In this document: positions 1 through 11,924 of the stretch, one piece after another
Position numbering within the stretch: position 1 is the stretch's first letter
How the letters are laid out: each line of letters opens with the position of its first letter
NCBI GenBank assembly: GCA_024516035.1
Contig: CM044965.1
Location: 27,480,425 to 27,544,424, forward strand
DNA: 64,000 bases
DNA from: Bactericera cockerelli
Taxonomy: Eukaryota > Arthropoda > Insecta > Hemiptera > Triozidae
Direction: 5' to 3'
Made by a program: the position numbers and the translations under genes
Notes under the pieces: model-generated
Database searches by the model: none
Told to the model about the DNA's origin: nothing
Seen by the model: only the letters and a program-made list of their open reading frames with translations

Positions 1-1915
1 ACTGAAATGGCTTCGTAACCAATCATTAAATTGCGCCTTCAATTTTCAAAGAATACCGAACTGATTTTGTTTTCCTCCTTTTGACGTGGACCAAATCGTC
101 GGAGCTTATTGTGTACCGGTTTGAAGGGGTTTTAATTAACCAGCACAAACGATTGACATCGATTTGTTAATGTACAAGATTTTTTAAGTGCATAAAAACT
201 GTATTAATTTTCTTTTATTTAGTTTTGTTAACTCCAAAATTTATATGATTTTCAAATTTATATCACAACAGTGGCTTAAAACGATTGTGATATGATAGTA
301 AAAGATAATAGATTTTCGAAAGAAAAAAAAAATATTTACTATGTACAGTTCTCTCTAGTCGTAAAATATTGTTTTATTTTTTAATACCGATTTAGAAATT
401 TAGCAAATGGATTTTTTCCATAGTTTTATTGCAATATCTTATATATTTTTTATTCACATAATTTAATCCGGGAACATAACACAGAATGTCAACAAGTTTT
501 GTTATAGCAAAGTATGTTTTGTAGATTCTCATTTCCACTTCCCTAATTTGAAATAAGTATCGAGAAACACCCCGTCTGGTAAAATATTGGGGAATCTTAG
601 AAAATTTTCAGCATACATTTAGACACTTCCTTTATCGTCGTTACCAGATTAAAGGAAAAGATTATTTTTTATATACGACTTTGTTTTTAGTGAAAAGAGT
701 CTGAATTTTTTTTATGTACCTATAAAGTAAATATTATTGTAAAGCTATTTTTCTTCTATTATAATTCATAATAATATGAAAAACTTTTAGGAAAATTAAC
801 ATTCTTCCTTACACGGGTAAAACTTTGAAAGAGGAACTTGTTTTATGAATCTTTATTTCGACTGTCCTAGAGAGGAAGTCCATTACGCTAACAGTTTAGC
901 GTCCATACTGAATTTCTAGTTAAGAGATTTATGATTAATCCAATTTCAGCTATCGCCGGGATCCCAAAGATGACTACATACAATTATCTTATAACATATG
1001 AATAAGTGAATATAATTTCAACTGGATACTGTAATATAAGAAGAAAAAGATTACATGATATACTCAATGTCTGGTCAATGGGTTAACGACCTGGTGCCAT
1101 ACCACTTCTTATACAATGATAGTAATAAATTTCAAGATAGTAAAAAAGAAAGATCTGATATCTCATGTCTGTCATGGGTTTAACACCTTGCCTATTCAAC
1201 ATCTGTTCCCCAGCATTACATAACATCATGTACAATTGTACATCCCATGTTATTACGATGTTTACCCTTTACTTAAAATTAACTGGATGCGTCCTCTGCA
1301 ACTAATATTATTATTATTTTATTTTTTATTTATATCAAAATCGGTTACTCGTACCAATTATTTGACAGTGAAAAAGCGACCATAATTTTCAAGGCATTAA
1401 CTTCCCCCCGGATTACAAGACAAATTATACATTTAAATTTAAATATTTTTTCTATATTTTATTTTGTAAATATTGTTAATTTTTTTTATCTCTGTTATTA
1501 ATTTATTGTTGTTTGTTTTGTATATAAAAAAATAAAGTGTAAATAAATAAATACAAATTCAAGTTAGAATTAGGTAAAAAGGCAATTGTACTAGAAAAAA
1601 AAAATGATTTTGAGATAAGTTCTAAGTAAAAAGACCAATATTTCGAAACTTTTTTTTTCAATCCTCATAAAAATTTACACTAAGAAAATACAAAGACAAG
1701 CGATCTTTGAGTCGACAGTATTCCCTTGTGCCTTTCTTCGGATAAGAATTTTTCCACTTTTTCCACTGTCGAATAATTAGTACATGTACAATTTTTCATA
1801 TAATTATACATAGAACTTATATATTATACAAAATCTATTTTTTTTTCTTCTGTTTTTTTTTCAATGTCTGTCTTTGTACCTAATGTTAATGTGAATTTGT
1901 ATTTAAATTGATTAT
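1..1915. other. AT-rich DNA without a recognisable gene
   Basis: No open frame here resembles a known protein. The stretch is AT-rich with short A and T runs. A segment near 1480-1555 ends in a polyadenylation-like AATAAA followed by AATA repeats, as at the 3' end of an old retroposon, but no body is recognisable upstream. A 16-bp perfect palindrome lies at 1228-1243. Confidence 0.6.
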
Positions 1916-2691
1916 TTAATGTGCTTGTCCATTGGGAGTCTTTTCAGTGGTGGAGTCTGAGGAGTTAGTATTTTCCAAGATTTGCGCGTTACAAGGAATA
2001 TTTTTAACAGACCGACAGACAGACACAAAACCAAAGTTGCTCAGGAGGTTATGAAACGTCCAGAAATGAAATCGGAGCAAAAAATGTTTTTTTTTACAAA
2101 AGCGAACACAATACTTACTTCCGATTTCTAATATTAGAAATTTATCGGAAATAATTGTATTAGAATCCTGGGAATAATACAATGTTGCCATTTTGTCAGT
2201 GAGTGAGAAATATTCTAAATTGAATTTCTACAAATGTAAAGCCTTTTTCTACTACTATGCCAAAATTCTGATAGTAATATTGCATACGATACCATGTGTT
2301 TTGTGACTAAAGGTATGTCACCTACTTTTTTTTACGAGGGGAAAAAAATTCCAAGGAAACAATGAACCCGATACGCAAATAGCAAACAAAACCGAACCCA
2401 AGAACAAGGACCACGGAGTATAAACACATAATACGTGATATGTATCCACACCTCTGAGTCCCAGGTATTAATAAGAAAGGCCTTACCAACTACGAGATCG
2501 GGATAATGGGATTTAGCGAACCCACAAAAAACAATTTCTCGTTGAACCAACTGTTGTCATCTACTGTTCATAATATGAAAAGTTTCAAAGTAGATAAGCC
2601 CTAAGTCGACAGAATAAAATAATTAGAAATTCGCCACTGGTTCTCAAGCACCCACTGCAACAGCTGACCAGTGCATCAGAGATAAAGAGGA

Positions 2692-2713
2692 GGGGGGGGG
2701 GGGGGGGGGGGGG
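2692..2713 (+). repeat. 22-base guanine homopolymer
   Basis: An uninterrupted run of about 22 G, flanked by a purine-rich GGAGG/GGAGGG context, sits in otherwise AT-rich DNA. It can form a G-quadruplex in principle. Homopolymer length is also error-prone in sequencing, so the exact count is uncertain. Confidence 0.9.
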
Positions 2714-2744
2714 AGGGTAGAAAAGGGTTAATTCACTGTTTTTA

Positions 2745-2965
2745 TCTACCTATATAATTATTCATATATAATAAATGTATTATCTACCTATGTACATATA
2801 TCATTATTGGTATATTGAATATAGGTAAATAGTGTAAATATGTTGTAAATAAAGGGTTTGATTCAATGTAAATTATCTACTTATTTATATAATATGGTAA
2901 ATAGTGTAAATATGTTGTAGATAAAGGTTTTAATACAACGTATCTTATCTACTTATTGATATAAT
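2745..2965. repeat. AT-rich tandem repeat, unit about 70 bp
   Basis: Two main units (about 2823-2890 and 2891-2960) share the series AAATAGTGTAAATATGTTGT, AAGG-TTT, TTATCTACTTAT and TATAATA. A looser partial unit lies before them. The units differ by scattered substitutions, so the duplication is not recent. Confidence 0.7.
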
Positions 2966-3317
2966 AACCATGGGTAACTACATATTAAGTGCTCATGTCT
3001 TGAGAGATTACAGAATAACAATGATCAGATGATCAGTACGTTTACCTGATGTCCATGGTGTCTGTACCATCCGTTCCAGATGCGACCGGTATTGAGAGAC
3101 GAATTTCTCAAGTCCTAGCTCGTTCACAATGAAAATTATTACACGATTCTAGAATAACTAATGCATAATCATTATGATTGTGGCATGGTAAACAAACTCA
3201 AACTCTTTCGTATACTGAAAGAACGACCTCTATAAATGTCATTTTAATCCAGTGCATGAGGCAGCTCCCCCAAATCATTTTCTCACGGCCGCATCTGATG
3301 CGTTCTGTCCTTTATAG

Positions 3318-3550
3318 AAGCACAGTGCTTAAACACTCGCTTGCCATGCGGAAGGTCCGGGTTCGATCCCCCGAGCAAAAAAATTGTATTCAGAATTCGG
3401 TTACAGTTTTTTGTTAAGAGATACCTTCCGGTGCGCTTGTGTTGACCCAGCACATAAATGGGAAGTTGTATAGTGTCACTTCTCGCCCATCAGAGGGGAG
3501 CCACACTACGGGCTAGGAAGGCTACAACACAGACAGCGTTTACAGTAGAT
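3318..3550 (+). mobile_element. tRNA-Gly-like SINE (family E), copy 1
   Basis: The head resembles the 3' half of tRNA-Gly(GCC), with CTTGCCATGCGGAAGG followed by a B box GGTTCGATCCCC. The body includes GGTGCGCTTGTGTTGACCCA and CTCGCCCATCAGAGGGGAGC. The same head and body recur on the minus strand at 53390-53660, where the A box TTAGCTCAGTGG is preserved. Partial copies lie at 14608-14745 and 21596-21745. The family name is mine. Confidence 0.65.
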
Positions 3551-4118
3551 CCTTTTTCATGGCAAATTTGAGATGCCTACTCACTACTCATATTTATATT
3601 TCATACAAATATTTGATGCACTCAAATATTTGATACAAAGGGCAAATATCCAACACTAAAAGATGCTTTTCAACAAAATTTCAACCACGCGACAGGGCTT
3701 AGTAGATCGGAGAGGCATTACGCCGGCCCCACTCAGGCTGGGCGAGATCCAAGCGAGTTACCCTTTTACTTTTTAAATTAAATTACAAATGAAACAATAA
3801 TACAGATATGAACATTCAAAAGAATCTTTAGAAACCCAAATCAAAGAATTCTGAATAAAGCCGTTCTCTATGAACTAAGTATCATTTAAAGAAAAGCACA
3901 ATTAAAAAATCGCCATTTTATTTACAAAAACACATTCTCTTCCCCTACATTTTAAACTATTTCTTTTTTGATATTTAGGTAAAAATGAAAGAAAAGAAAT
4001 CACGCAAAATACATCCAACCCTCCTTTCAAAAACCCGAAAACTATGCGAAATGGACACCTCAAAATTCGTAGGATTCCGAAATGATTATTGTGTTATGAT
4101 GCTCATGTGTGTTGGGGC

Positions 4119-4132
4119 GTTGCTATGGCAAC
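4119..4132. promoter_or_regulatory. X-box motif (RFX-type), site 1
   Basis: GTTGCTATGGCAAC fits the X-box consensus GTHNYYATRRNAAC bound by RFX transcription factors, which in animals often sits just upstream of cilium genes. No gene start is recognised next to it, so activity is only a possibility. Confidence 0.3.
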
Positions 4133-4393
4133 CGAACAGAAACTGACCATAACACTGTTGTCAACAATAATATGTTAGGAAGTAGGAAATTGCACAAAAG
4201 AGGTGTGGTCATCTTCTGTTCGAACTTGAAAGAGGGGGAGATTTTTCGGCGACATTCTTGTCTGCAAATTTCCCATTTTGGGTGGTCAGGAATTTGTGAA
4301 GTGCTCTAGGAAAAGAGACATTTGAATGGGCTGAATGACAAACTGGCCACTTGATGGTAAACGTTGTTTCTTCTGATGTAAAAAGTGGAGACT

Positions 4394-4520
4394 GGCCAGC
4401 GTCGATGGCGCGTTGAATCCACCGGTTCTCATAGGATCACTGAAGTTAAGCAACGTCCATCGAGTTGAAGACTTCGTTGTGCCGCCATTTCGGCCCGACC
4501 CAGGCTGGTTGAGGTAAAAA
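4394..4520 (+). mobile_element. 5S-rRNA-derived SINE (family B), truncated copy
   Basis: The sequence starts GCCAGCGTCGATGGCG and continues with blocks matching the 5S rRNA internal promoter region, such as CACCGGTTCTC, GGATCACTGAAGTTAAGC and AACGTC. It then runs into the CCCGACCCAGGCTGG body common to the family. A near full-length copy lies at 13931-14183 on the minus strand. This is a SINE3-type element by architecture. It runs into another repeat at about 4525. Confidence 0.75.
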
Positions 4521-4524
4521 AATG

Positions 4525-4680
4525 ATGGAGACTAAGGGCGCAATTAATAGAAGTTTTTGTAATATCTTTGTGGAGCTAAGTCTATGTTTTGCATATTGTC
4601 TTGGAAGCGCGAGGCGAGGCGAACTAAAAATTTTGCGAGCGCGAGTCAAGCCAAAGTTCGCCTCGCCTCGCGCTTTTGCC
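4525..4680 (+). repeat. Inverted-repeat element fragment (family H) carrying a GC-rich hairpin
   Basis: Positions 4530-4607 match the family-H arm seen at 33627-33750 and 63421-63720 (AATAGAAGTTTTTGTAATAT, GTGGAGCTAAGTCTA, GCATATTGTCTTGG). The match breaks at a GC-rich segment. There AGCGCGAGGCGAGGCGAACT (about 4608-4627) is repeated as its perfect reverse complement at about 4655-4674, around a loop of about 27 bases. Confidence 0.65.
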
Positions 4681-5596
4681 ATCACTAGAATTTAGGGTAA
4701 AACTCAAATGATTATGATGTTATGTTAAAGGGGTAAAAGCAAAAGAAAATTTCTTTAACCAAAGAAAATGTTACAATACCTATTAGCTACCTCTTACAAA
4801 TAGGTATCTGTAACATAATCAATAAAGAATCTGATATAATTAAATTAATTATATCCCTATAGAAATAATATTGTTAAAATGTATTTTTTTTATGAATAAA
4901 ATATCAGATAATGTTTCAAATCAATAAGTCAACGACTTCACAAAAAGACCTTGAAGAAAAATGTATCTTCTTAAATTTCAACTTGACATTTCCCAGCTAT
5001 GACAACATGTGAATTTTCCAGAGCGAAAAAAAGGTTCGATACAAGTATGAAACACAAAAACCCACCCAGGTATCTCCCGTATTCAAATCGTGAGAAAAAT
5101 CTCTTTCATATTTTAATGAATCAGAAAATTTAAATTCGCCAAAGAAAAGAAAGATACCTCGCGAAAGGGTTAGGATTTTCTTCTTTGATGACAATAAAAA
5201 ATAATAACATTTGACAGTCAAATTTATGTATATTTTTTTTGCACAATAGAATCCGCAATAGCATCCCTCAGGCTGGGAAAGGTCTCACGGGTTTCTGTAG
5301 CGTCGCGGAATGTGCTCTGTCTTGCGAGGTGATATTGCGAAAATTCAGGGTCTCTCTGAATAGTGTGTTAAGTCTGATCTTTGATAAAAAAAATTATCAA
5401 CTTGATTTTGAAAAAACAAATCGAAAACCATACTTTTCTATACCCAAAAACGTTATCAGCTCGATTTCGAAAAAATAGACCAAAACAATATTTTCTATAC
5501 ATACTAGCTAATAGAAAGTAAAAATAATGTATAAAATTTCATCATATTTGTGTTAATCACAATCGTGATATCACAAAAACTTAAACTCGCTTTACT

Positions 5597-5735
5597 AAAT
5601 ACTTGCGTAACTCTAACCATTTTGTAACCTGGAGGTTGGTGGTTCAAGTCCCGGTCTCAGCGTAGATTTAGCAAAGCGAGTTTGAGCGGTTGTGATACCA
5701 CGAAAGTGATTAACTAAGATATGATTACTTTTTAG
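5597..5735 (+). mobile_element. tRNA-derived SINE (family C), copy 1
   Basis: Contains TTGTAACCTGGAGG, the B box GGTTCAAGTCC, and the family body GCGTAGATTTAGCAAAGCGA, GTTTGAGCGGTTGTGATA and CACGAAAGTGATTAAC. The anticodon-loop-like segment CTTGTAA of better copies suggests a tRNA-Thr(TGT)-like ancestor, which is an inference. Other copies: 8767-8896, 15428-15667 (duplicated), 21356-21494 and 53989-54125. Confidence 0.7.
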
Positions 5736-6286
5736 TGCTAGCTAAGCACCAGGATCAATACATTACCTGGATTACCAGACGTGCACCTTACTGAAATGAA
5801 ATATCAAAATAGCATTACCTCACCCAGCCGCATTGCAATTTCTATACAGAGAGGTAATGCTGTAGGTATTACCTCTGAAAAATTGGAAGAAATATTTTAC
5901 TTATAAGATGTTGTTCATGTTGTGCTGTTTCATTATAAATATTTCATTATAAAGTGTATAATAAATAACAAAAATATCGTATCTCGTCCATTACATGTCC
6001 CACCCAGTATGTTCTGCATCATGGTGTTACCCATCTCGTTACACAACTCATTGTCGTGGCGTCGTGGCCCATCCAACCCTTTACATGACAAAGCAACTTC
6101 TCAAGCAAGGTGTCTTTTCATTTGAATATTCTCCTTGTTATTATAGCAGGTATTCTATGTTCGTTGTTCATTATCTGGCAGTTTCCGATCTGTTTGTTCC
6201 AATATCCGTTGTGAGTATTATTACTTCTTTTTTTACTTTTACCCATAAGGTATAGAAAGTATTTTTTTTCTTCTTCTTCTTGAAAT

Positions 6287-6475
6287 TAGTTGCCTTGTCC
6301 TAGCAGTACCATGCTCGGCTTGCACTCCTGGTGACCTGGGTTTGAATCCCGGCGGGGTTGGAATTTTTTCTTCGGCTCTGAACTTTGGATGTCGGGGACT
6401 ACCCTATTGAGGACAATTGGGGAAGTTGTAGTGTGGGCAACGAATAGTGGCATCATTACGAGATTGAAATTGCAA
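6287..6475 (+). mobile_element. tRNA-derived SINE (family D), copy 1
   Basis: The head reads CTAGCAGTACCATGCTCGGC, then a B box GGTTTGAATCCC, then a body with TTCTTCGGCTCTGAACTTTG, GAGGACAATTGGGG and GCATCATTACGAGATTG. The reverse complement of the same order is present at 53164-53350, which defines an interspersed family of about 185 bp. Differences between the two copies are frequent, so both look old. Confidence 0.65.
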
Positions 6476-6479
6476 ATTG

Positions 6480-8160
6480 ATGTTTGGTTGGAGATTGGAG
6501 ATATTGTGCAATAGCATTAGTTCTTTTTACTAATATGTAGTTACTGTTGATAATGTTTTACTTCCGATAATTTTTTTGTATGTTGTTGATGGTTGTATTA
6601 TTTTATATGAACTGTTTTTTTTTTTTTTTTTTGTTTTTTTTCGTTTCTCGTTAGATTCGGTTGCTGATTTTCACTGGTATGACATTTTCTATTCGTTCGA
6701 AGATTCCTTGTAAGCATAATATATGTATGTATGTTCCCGTTTTCATCTTTCTCTTCTTCGTCTTATTTTTAGTATTTATCTATTTGGTATATTTTTTTCT
6801 TGTATTTGTTAGGTTAGGTAGTTGAATAATCCATTATTTAGAGTATTTTCTGATCTTCTATCATAATCATTGTAATTTTCTGGATACTAATCCTGTTGTC
6901 CATGAATTTTTTTTTTATCGATATTACAATATCACTGTTTTTCTTGATTTTTACTTTCTATTACCTATAAGTTTTAGAAAGTATTGTTTTCGGTCGGTTT
7001 ATTGTTGATATTAATTTAATCTTGATAGTTGTTCTTATTTTACTATAAGAGATATTATATGCTCATTTTTCATGTCGGTTTTCGCTTTTATATTGAAGAG
7101 AAATGACCATCAAGCTTAGCATCGATTTTTAAATTATGTATTGAAATATTAACTAAAAAAGGCGTTATGAAGTACTGATAAAAGCTACTAACAAAAAATT
7201 TCAACAAAATGAAAAAAATGAGAGAATTTTTTCAATATGTACAATTGACTCTAATACATTGGGCAAGGCAAGATGAATTATGAATTGATAGGATAGAAAA
7301 AAATAGAAATTTCCAGGTGAACAAAATCGAAAAAATGAACTTTAAAAAATAACCCCCAGCCGGTTTCGATCCAAGGTCACTCGAACCCACACCCGTCGAT
7401 ATAATGAACCTAAAAAACGAACCCGGTGCTAGAAAAAGTCAAATAATGTTCCTTCCGCGGTCTTACGTAATTTGATCGAGGTCGGGATCCCCACGAGAGG
7501 GGGGGGGGGGGGCAACTAGGGTGCCCCGTGTAGGAATACTCCAGGTACACATTTGCATATGAAACGAGGCACGAATGAATAGTATTTTTAACCCTTTACA
7601 GAGGTTTTCTTTACCTATTATATTATTATTTCGCAAACTATATTGCCTTTTTCTATTAATTTCCTCAGTCTTTAACAAGGAAATAATGCTATAATAATTT
7701 ATTGTATTATTCTTCTATTCAGTCTTCTCTTTCTTCATGGCATGCCCGTGTCATTCACAATATACTTCATAAATCTTGGATATTTTGGACTGTATTTAAT
7801 TTTTACATTAATATACTTGAAATTTTCATGTTGAAAATTTGGAACTTTGAGCGTAGGACTTGCAGCCATACTGGCGCGTGCCTGGCTCAATAATAATAAT
7901 AATAAATAAAAAAAAAATAAAAAAAACCTTATACTCGACGTTGAAGATAGTAAATTCAAATTCGGACTGTTGTGTCCCCGGTCACCCGGTCTTAATTGTT
8001 TGGAAATTGAAAGCCCTCACCTACCTCGCGTTGAGTCGTCAGCATTAAGAGGGTTTGGAAGTATGTGATCCCAACCCAAGTTTCAGCAACCCCTAGTTCG
8101 TTGAAAGTAACTACTTCGTCTATCTTACGAGAATAGGGTAAACCTAATTTAATGTTTCCC
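6480..8160. other. AT-rich non-coding DNA
   Basis: No coding potential is recognisable. The stretch holds T runs near 6610-6650, a possible decayed tRNA-like B box on the minus strand near 7360, a 12-14 base G run at about 7499-7512 and an A/T-rich trinucleotide tract near 7892-7926. Short open frames here have no conserved features. Confidence 0.5.
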
Positions 8161-8169
8161 TGACATTAA

Positions 8170-8500
8170 AGGATAGATGTCAGAACTACAGTTTAGTGGA
8201 GATGTCAGAACTACGGTTTAGTGGAGATGTCAGAACTACAATTTAGTGGAGATGTCAGAACTACAACTTAGTGGAAATGTGAGAACTACAGTTTAGTGGA
8301 GATGTCAGAACTACAGTTTAGTGGAGATGTCAGAACTACAGTTTAGTGAAGATGTCAGAACTACAATTTAGTGGAGATGTCAGAACTACAGTTTAGTGGA
8401 GATGTGAGAACTACAATTTAGTGGAGATGTCAGAACTACAGTTTAGTGGAAATGTGAAATTACAGTTTAGTGGAGATGTGAGAACTGTACTTTAGTAGAT
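8170..8500. repeat. 25-bp minisatellite, array 1
   Basis: About 13 tandem copies of a unit GATGTCAGAACTACAGTTTA followed by GTGGA. Units vary mainly at GTCAGAA/GTGAGAA and CAGTTTA/CAATTTA. The same unit forms a second, more diverged array at 42700-43190. There are no spacers, so it is a satellite and not a CRISPR array. Confidence 0.9.
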
Positions 8501-8766
8501 TTTAAGTCTTACTGGAAAGGGTTAAAACGGAAATCATTTTTAACAAAATAGATGGTCTTTTTTTAAAAGAGATACGAAACCCTTTTTTATTTTAAATTAT
8601 AATTTTGTAAGAAGAAAAAATGATTTGATGACGATCAGCCTTTTTCCAATATTTAATACAGGGTACGCCTGAGAGATAATCTGGAGAAATGAAATAAGAA
8701 ATTTATTTTGTAAATTACCTCTGACTTAAAATAGACGAGAAATTTTTCAGAAACCAACCTCAGAAG

Positions 8767-8896
8767 CTTGATCGATAAGGCGACGAACTTGTATCCTGGA
8801 GGTCGGTGGTTCAAGTCACAGTATCAGCGTAGATTTAGTAAAACGAGGTTCAGTAGTTGTGATATAGCGAAAGTGATTCACAAATATGATTTAAAA
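8767..8896 (+). mobile_element. tRNA-derived SINE (family C), copy 2
   Basis: Begins AGCTTGATCGATAAGGCG, which supplies the A-box region. It continues with CTGGAGGTCGGTGGTTCAAG (B box), then GCGTAGATTTAGTAAAACGA and GTTGTGATATAGCGAAAGTG. This copy keeps the whole tRNA-like head. Confidence 0.7.
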
Positions 8897-9015
8897 AATG
8901 TATATTTTAGATAACACCCTGTATCTCTATGAACCCAGGTAATTTCTGGTACAGTCATAATTTTTTCCAACAGCGTCCCATCTGCATAAGACCCTTCAAA
9001 TACCATTATTATGCA

Positions 9016-9150
9016 TATTAGGTTACTCTAGCTCTCTCTCTCTCTATCTCTCTTTGTCTCTCTCTCTCTCTCTCGTTCTTTTCTCTTTCTTTCTTTTCTC
9101 TTTTTCTCTCTCTTTCTCTTCTCTTTCTCGCAATTCTTTTCTCTTTTATT
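9016..9150. repeat. CT-rich microsatellite
   Basis: An interrupted (CT)n/(CTTT)n pyrimidine tract on the plus strand. Confidence 0.9.
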
Positions 9151-9159
9151 CAACCCTAA

Positions 9160-10044
9160 ACCTTATTTTTGATCATAATATTATACCTATGGACTATGAA
9201 TCATTATAATTTAGGCATTGATTCTTCACATTTATAAACATAATTTAAAATTGCTGAGATATCTTCCTAGGTATTTTGCCTTGAACCTAAAAAAAAAAAA
9301 AAACCAGAGTAGGTATAGGTACAAAGAAAAGAAATAAAAAAATTCTCTTAATTATTTAAATAAAATTAAAAATCCTAATATTTATAAATAGTGTGTCAGA
9401 TGTGGCAAATCGTTATAGAGCAGTTCGTTAAATAAATTTAATTGTTTCTCTCTGATAAAAAAAATGAGCTACTAAAAATTACTTAAACACTATTTACAAA
9501 ATAGAATTTGAAAGAAAAGTATTTTAACTGTTTTTTTTTGTGGAATATATGAATTGGCTGAGAATAAGTTAAACTTCAGTACCCAAAAATTGTTTAGTAT
9601 GAATATTACTTTGAAATCAACAAATAAGAATTTTTTATTGACAAAATATGCAAGATCCGAGTGCTGATTTTAAAATAAAAATAATAATTAAGAAAAAAAT
9701 ATTTCATTCCCAACATAATTTTTAACTCGCAACCCTTCCAGTAAAAAACTAATGCTCGAAAAAAAGGTGCAACTGTGTAGTAGTATAAATAAATTATGTA
9801 ATAACTTTCAAGTGTTTAATTGCATGTAAAATGTTGCATGATTTCAATCTGTGTGTATGTGTTTGTTGTGCAAATCATTGCATTTACAAATGTACAAGTT
9901 TTTGAATAAATCAAAATAATCAGTGAATTCAAATGCATGTTTTTGGCGAATTAATTAACTGTGATGAATATTTATGATTTTCATGTTTCGAACATTTTTC
10001 GAAATTGGATTTTTTAGTTTGCAATTTATTGCAAGTCTTGTTTA

Positions 10045-10079
<35 letters not shown>

Positions 10080-10300
10080 CATTTACTAAGAAGTAAATCT
10101 TTATTTTTTTGTACTGAAGGTTGAGAGTCCCAAGTCTGGATGAGAAAGAAGGAGGATTGCTCGTTGGGGCTCCCCAATAGCGTAGAAATAAATTGACACC
10201 TAGGATAATTTTTTTTTTAGATTGCCAATATTTGAATTTTGAAACATTCTTACAATAATAATTAGATTAATTGAGACGCGATTCTTTTGTTGTTTATTTT
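9160..10300. other. AT-rich non-coding DNA
   Basis: No gene is recognisable. The stretch includes a run of about 27 T near 10050-10076 and scattered A runs. The open frame across the T run on the minus strand is a poly-lysine artefact. Confidence 0.55.
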
Positions 10301-10301
10301 T

Positions 10302-10902
10302 ACTTTCCTTATCCTATAATAAGGAAAGTATTGTACTCGTCCAAAATTTGACCTACCCAGTTTTTCACATTTCTGGACGAATCATAGCCTCAGGATACCA
10401 AAAAAGTTTTTTTCAGCCAGTGCGTCTGTCTGTGTGTGTGTGTGTGTGTGTAAACAGGATATCACGAGAACGGTAAGAGCTACAGACTTGAAATTTGGTA
10501 TGCAAATTAGTTTTATACACCAGACGAACCACGAAACTTTTGGTTGAAATCGGATGCAACATGCGGCCGCGGGGCCGCAAATATTGGCCGCAACCGCCGC
10601 TTCTTTGAATTGGTTAAAAATACAAAAAAAGTTAGAGAACAATATTTTCTCGGATTAAAAAAATAATAGGGGTCTATTCTCATCATTTTTTTGATATCTT
10701 GAACTTTTTGGAACCCGGCCTCAATTTACCGGTATTTTGGGGGGACCCGCTTGGACTAATTATTTACCCTAGATAGGGGTTGCGACATATCAAATCCAAT
10801 GATTTTAAGGTGCTGATTACGAATTTGGCACTGATTTTTATATCCGTTACCGTTGAGTCACCAGTGGCGGAATTCGACTTCTTTTTGGGGGATAAGGAAA
10901 GT
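10302..10902 (+). mobile_element. 601-bp terminal-inverted-repeat element
   Basis: The ends are exact inverted copies: ACTTTCCTTATCC at 10302-10314 and GGATAAGGAAAGT at 10890-10902. The left end also forms a local hairpin, because ACTTTCCTTA is followed within 8 bases by TAAGGAAAGT. The interior has a (TG)n tract at about 10433-10452 and no transposase frame. No clear target duplication is visible. The same left-end hairpin recurs alone at about 17936-17965. Confidence 0.6.
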
Positions 10903-11008
10903 CGTGTGATGTTTACACCAGATTTTTTTAATTTAATGCACTATTACGACTTTATTTTGTCGTTTATTTCTATACAATGATTGCACTCGAAGTTTTTTTA
11001 CAAACCCT

Positions 11009-11112
11009 TTCATCATCATCATCATCATCATCATAGGGTGGCGTCATCGTGAACGATGGTAGCCAGACAGTGGAGGAATGACTCAGCACTTCTTGCACTG
11101 TCTTTTCTACCA
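11009..11112 (-). mobile_element. Interspersed repeat family F, truncated copy
   Basis: Follows a (CAT)n tract and shares AGGGTGGCGTCATCG, GAACGATGGTAGCCAGACAG and TGACTCAGCACTTCT with the longer copies at 13737-13908 (opposite orientation) and 21070-21240. No tRNA B box was found, so the class is unknown. Confidence 0.55.
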
Positions 11113-11924
11113 GCACAAACCCTTTAGAAATCTATTTTCAAATCGCAAGAGCTCCTCTTATCTTTAAGAAGAAAAATAAGACATTTATTTCACTTAAACT
11201 GTGACTCCTAATCCTTAGTTATGTTCTCTGAGTTCTTTTTGCACTTCGAAAATTCTCTCAGAATACGCATAGCTCTCACTATTTTCAGCGTGATGAAGGG
11301 TGCGGAGAGGGATAGCACATTGCTTTCTCTACGAAACTTTCTCGATATAATTGAAAGTATCACACAAAGAATGTTTTTAACTACTTATAAAATATAAGAA
11401 ATGCCTTCCAAGTCTGAGGAACGAGGCACTGTGCCCATTACAGCTGCCGCATCTCCTCTCTGGATACACAGAGAAATCCTCTGTTTCAAAAAGGAGGTTG
11501 ACCTTTTCTTTCCTGATGACTCATACAGTCTTTTCCAACATCCTTTACGAATTCTTTGGCTTCTTGGAACCAAAACTAATAGACGAAACTTTCGAGTATT
11601 GGTTTGAAGCGTTATATAACCACAAATTTGAAGCGAAAAGTGATTCATTATTGATATTATTATTATAATTACCTATTAGTTTCTTCCAAAGAATTAGTAC
11701 AAAAGTTTTTGGTTTCTTCTTACTTTACTGAGTTTAATGTCTCTGACACATGTTTTTTTTTAATTCACAAGATTCTGAAATTTCATTTTCTAGTTTTTCC
11801 ATAGTTATCATTTCTCTCAACTACTGTTCTTCCGCATAATGAAGGAAGCAACGATACGAAATCCTAAACAGAATTCCCTAATTGAATGGCTCCCAGTTTT
11901 ATAAGCCCCACGAGCCTGCCTATC

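Noticed and set aside
5995..6255. 86-codon ORF MSHPVCSAS...
   Set aside because: No motif is recognised and the second half enters AT-rich DNA. It could be an unrecognised repeat but is not supported as a gene.
8170..8500. CRISPR-like regular repeats
   Set aside because: Repeats are contiguous 25-bp units without unique spacers, in a eukaryotic genome.
11385..11648. Overlapping ORFs on both strands near 11.4-11.65 kb
   Set aside because: Both strands are open but neither shows a domain, conserved motif or start/splice context. Chance openness in a locally less AT-rich stretch is enough to explain it.
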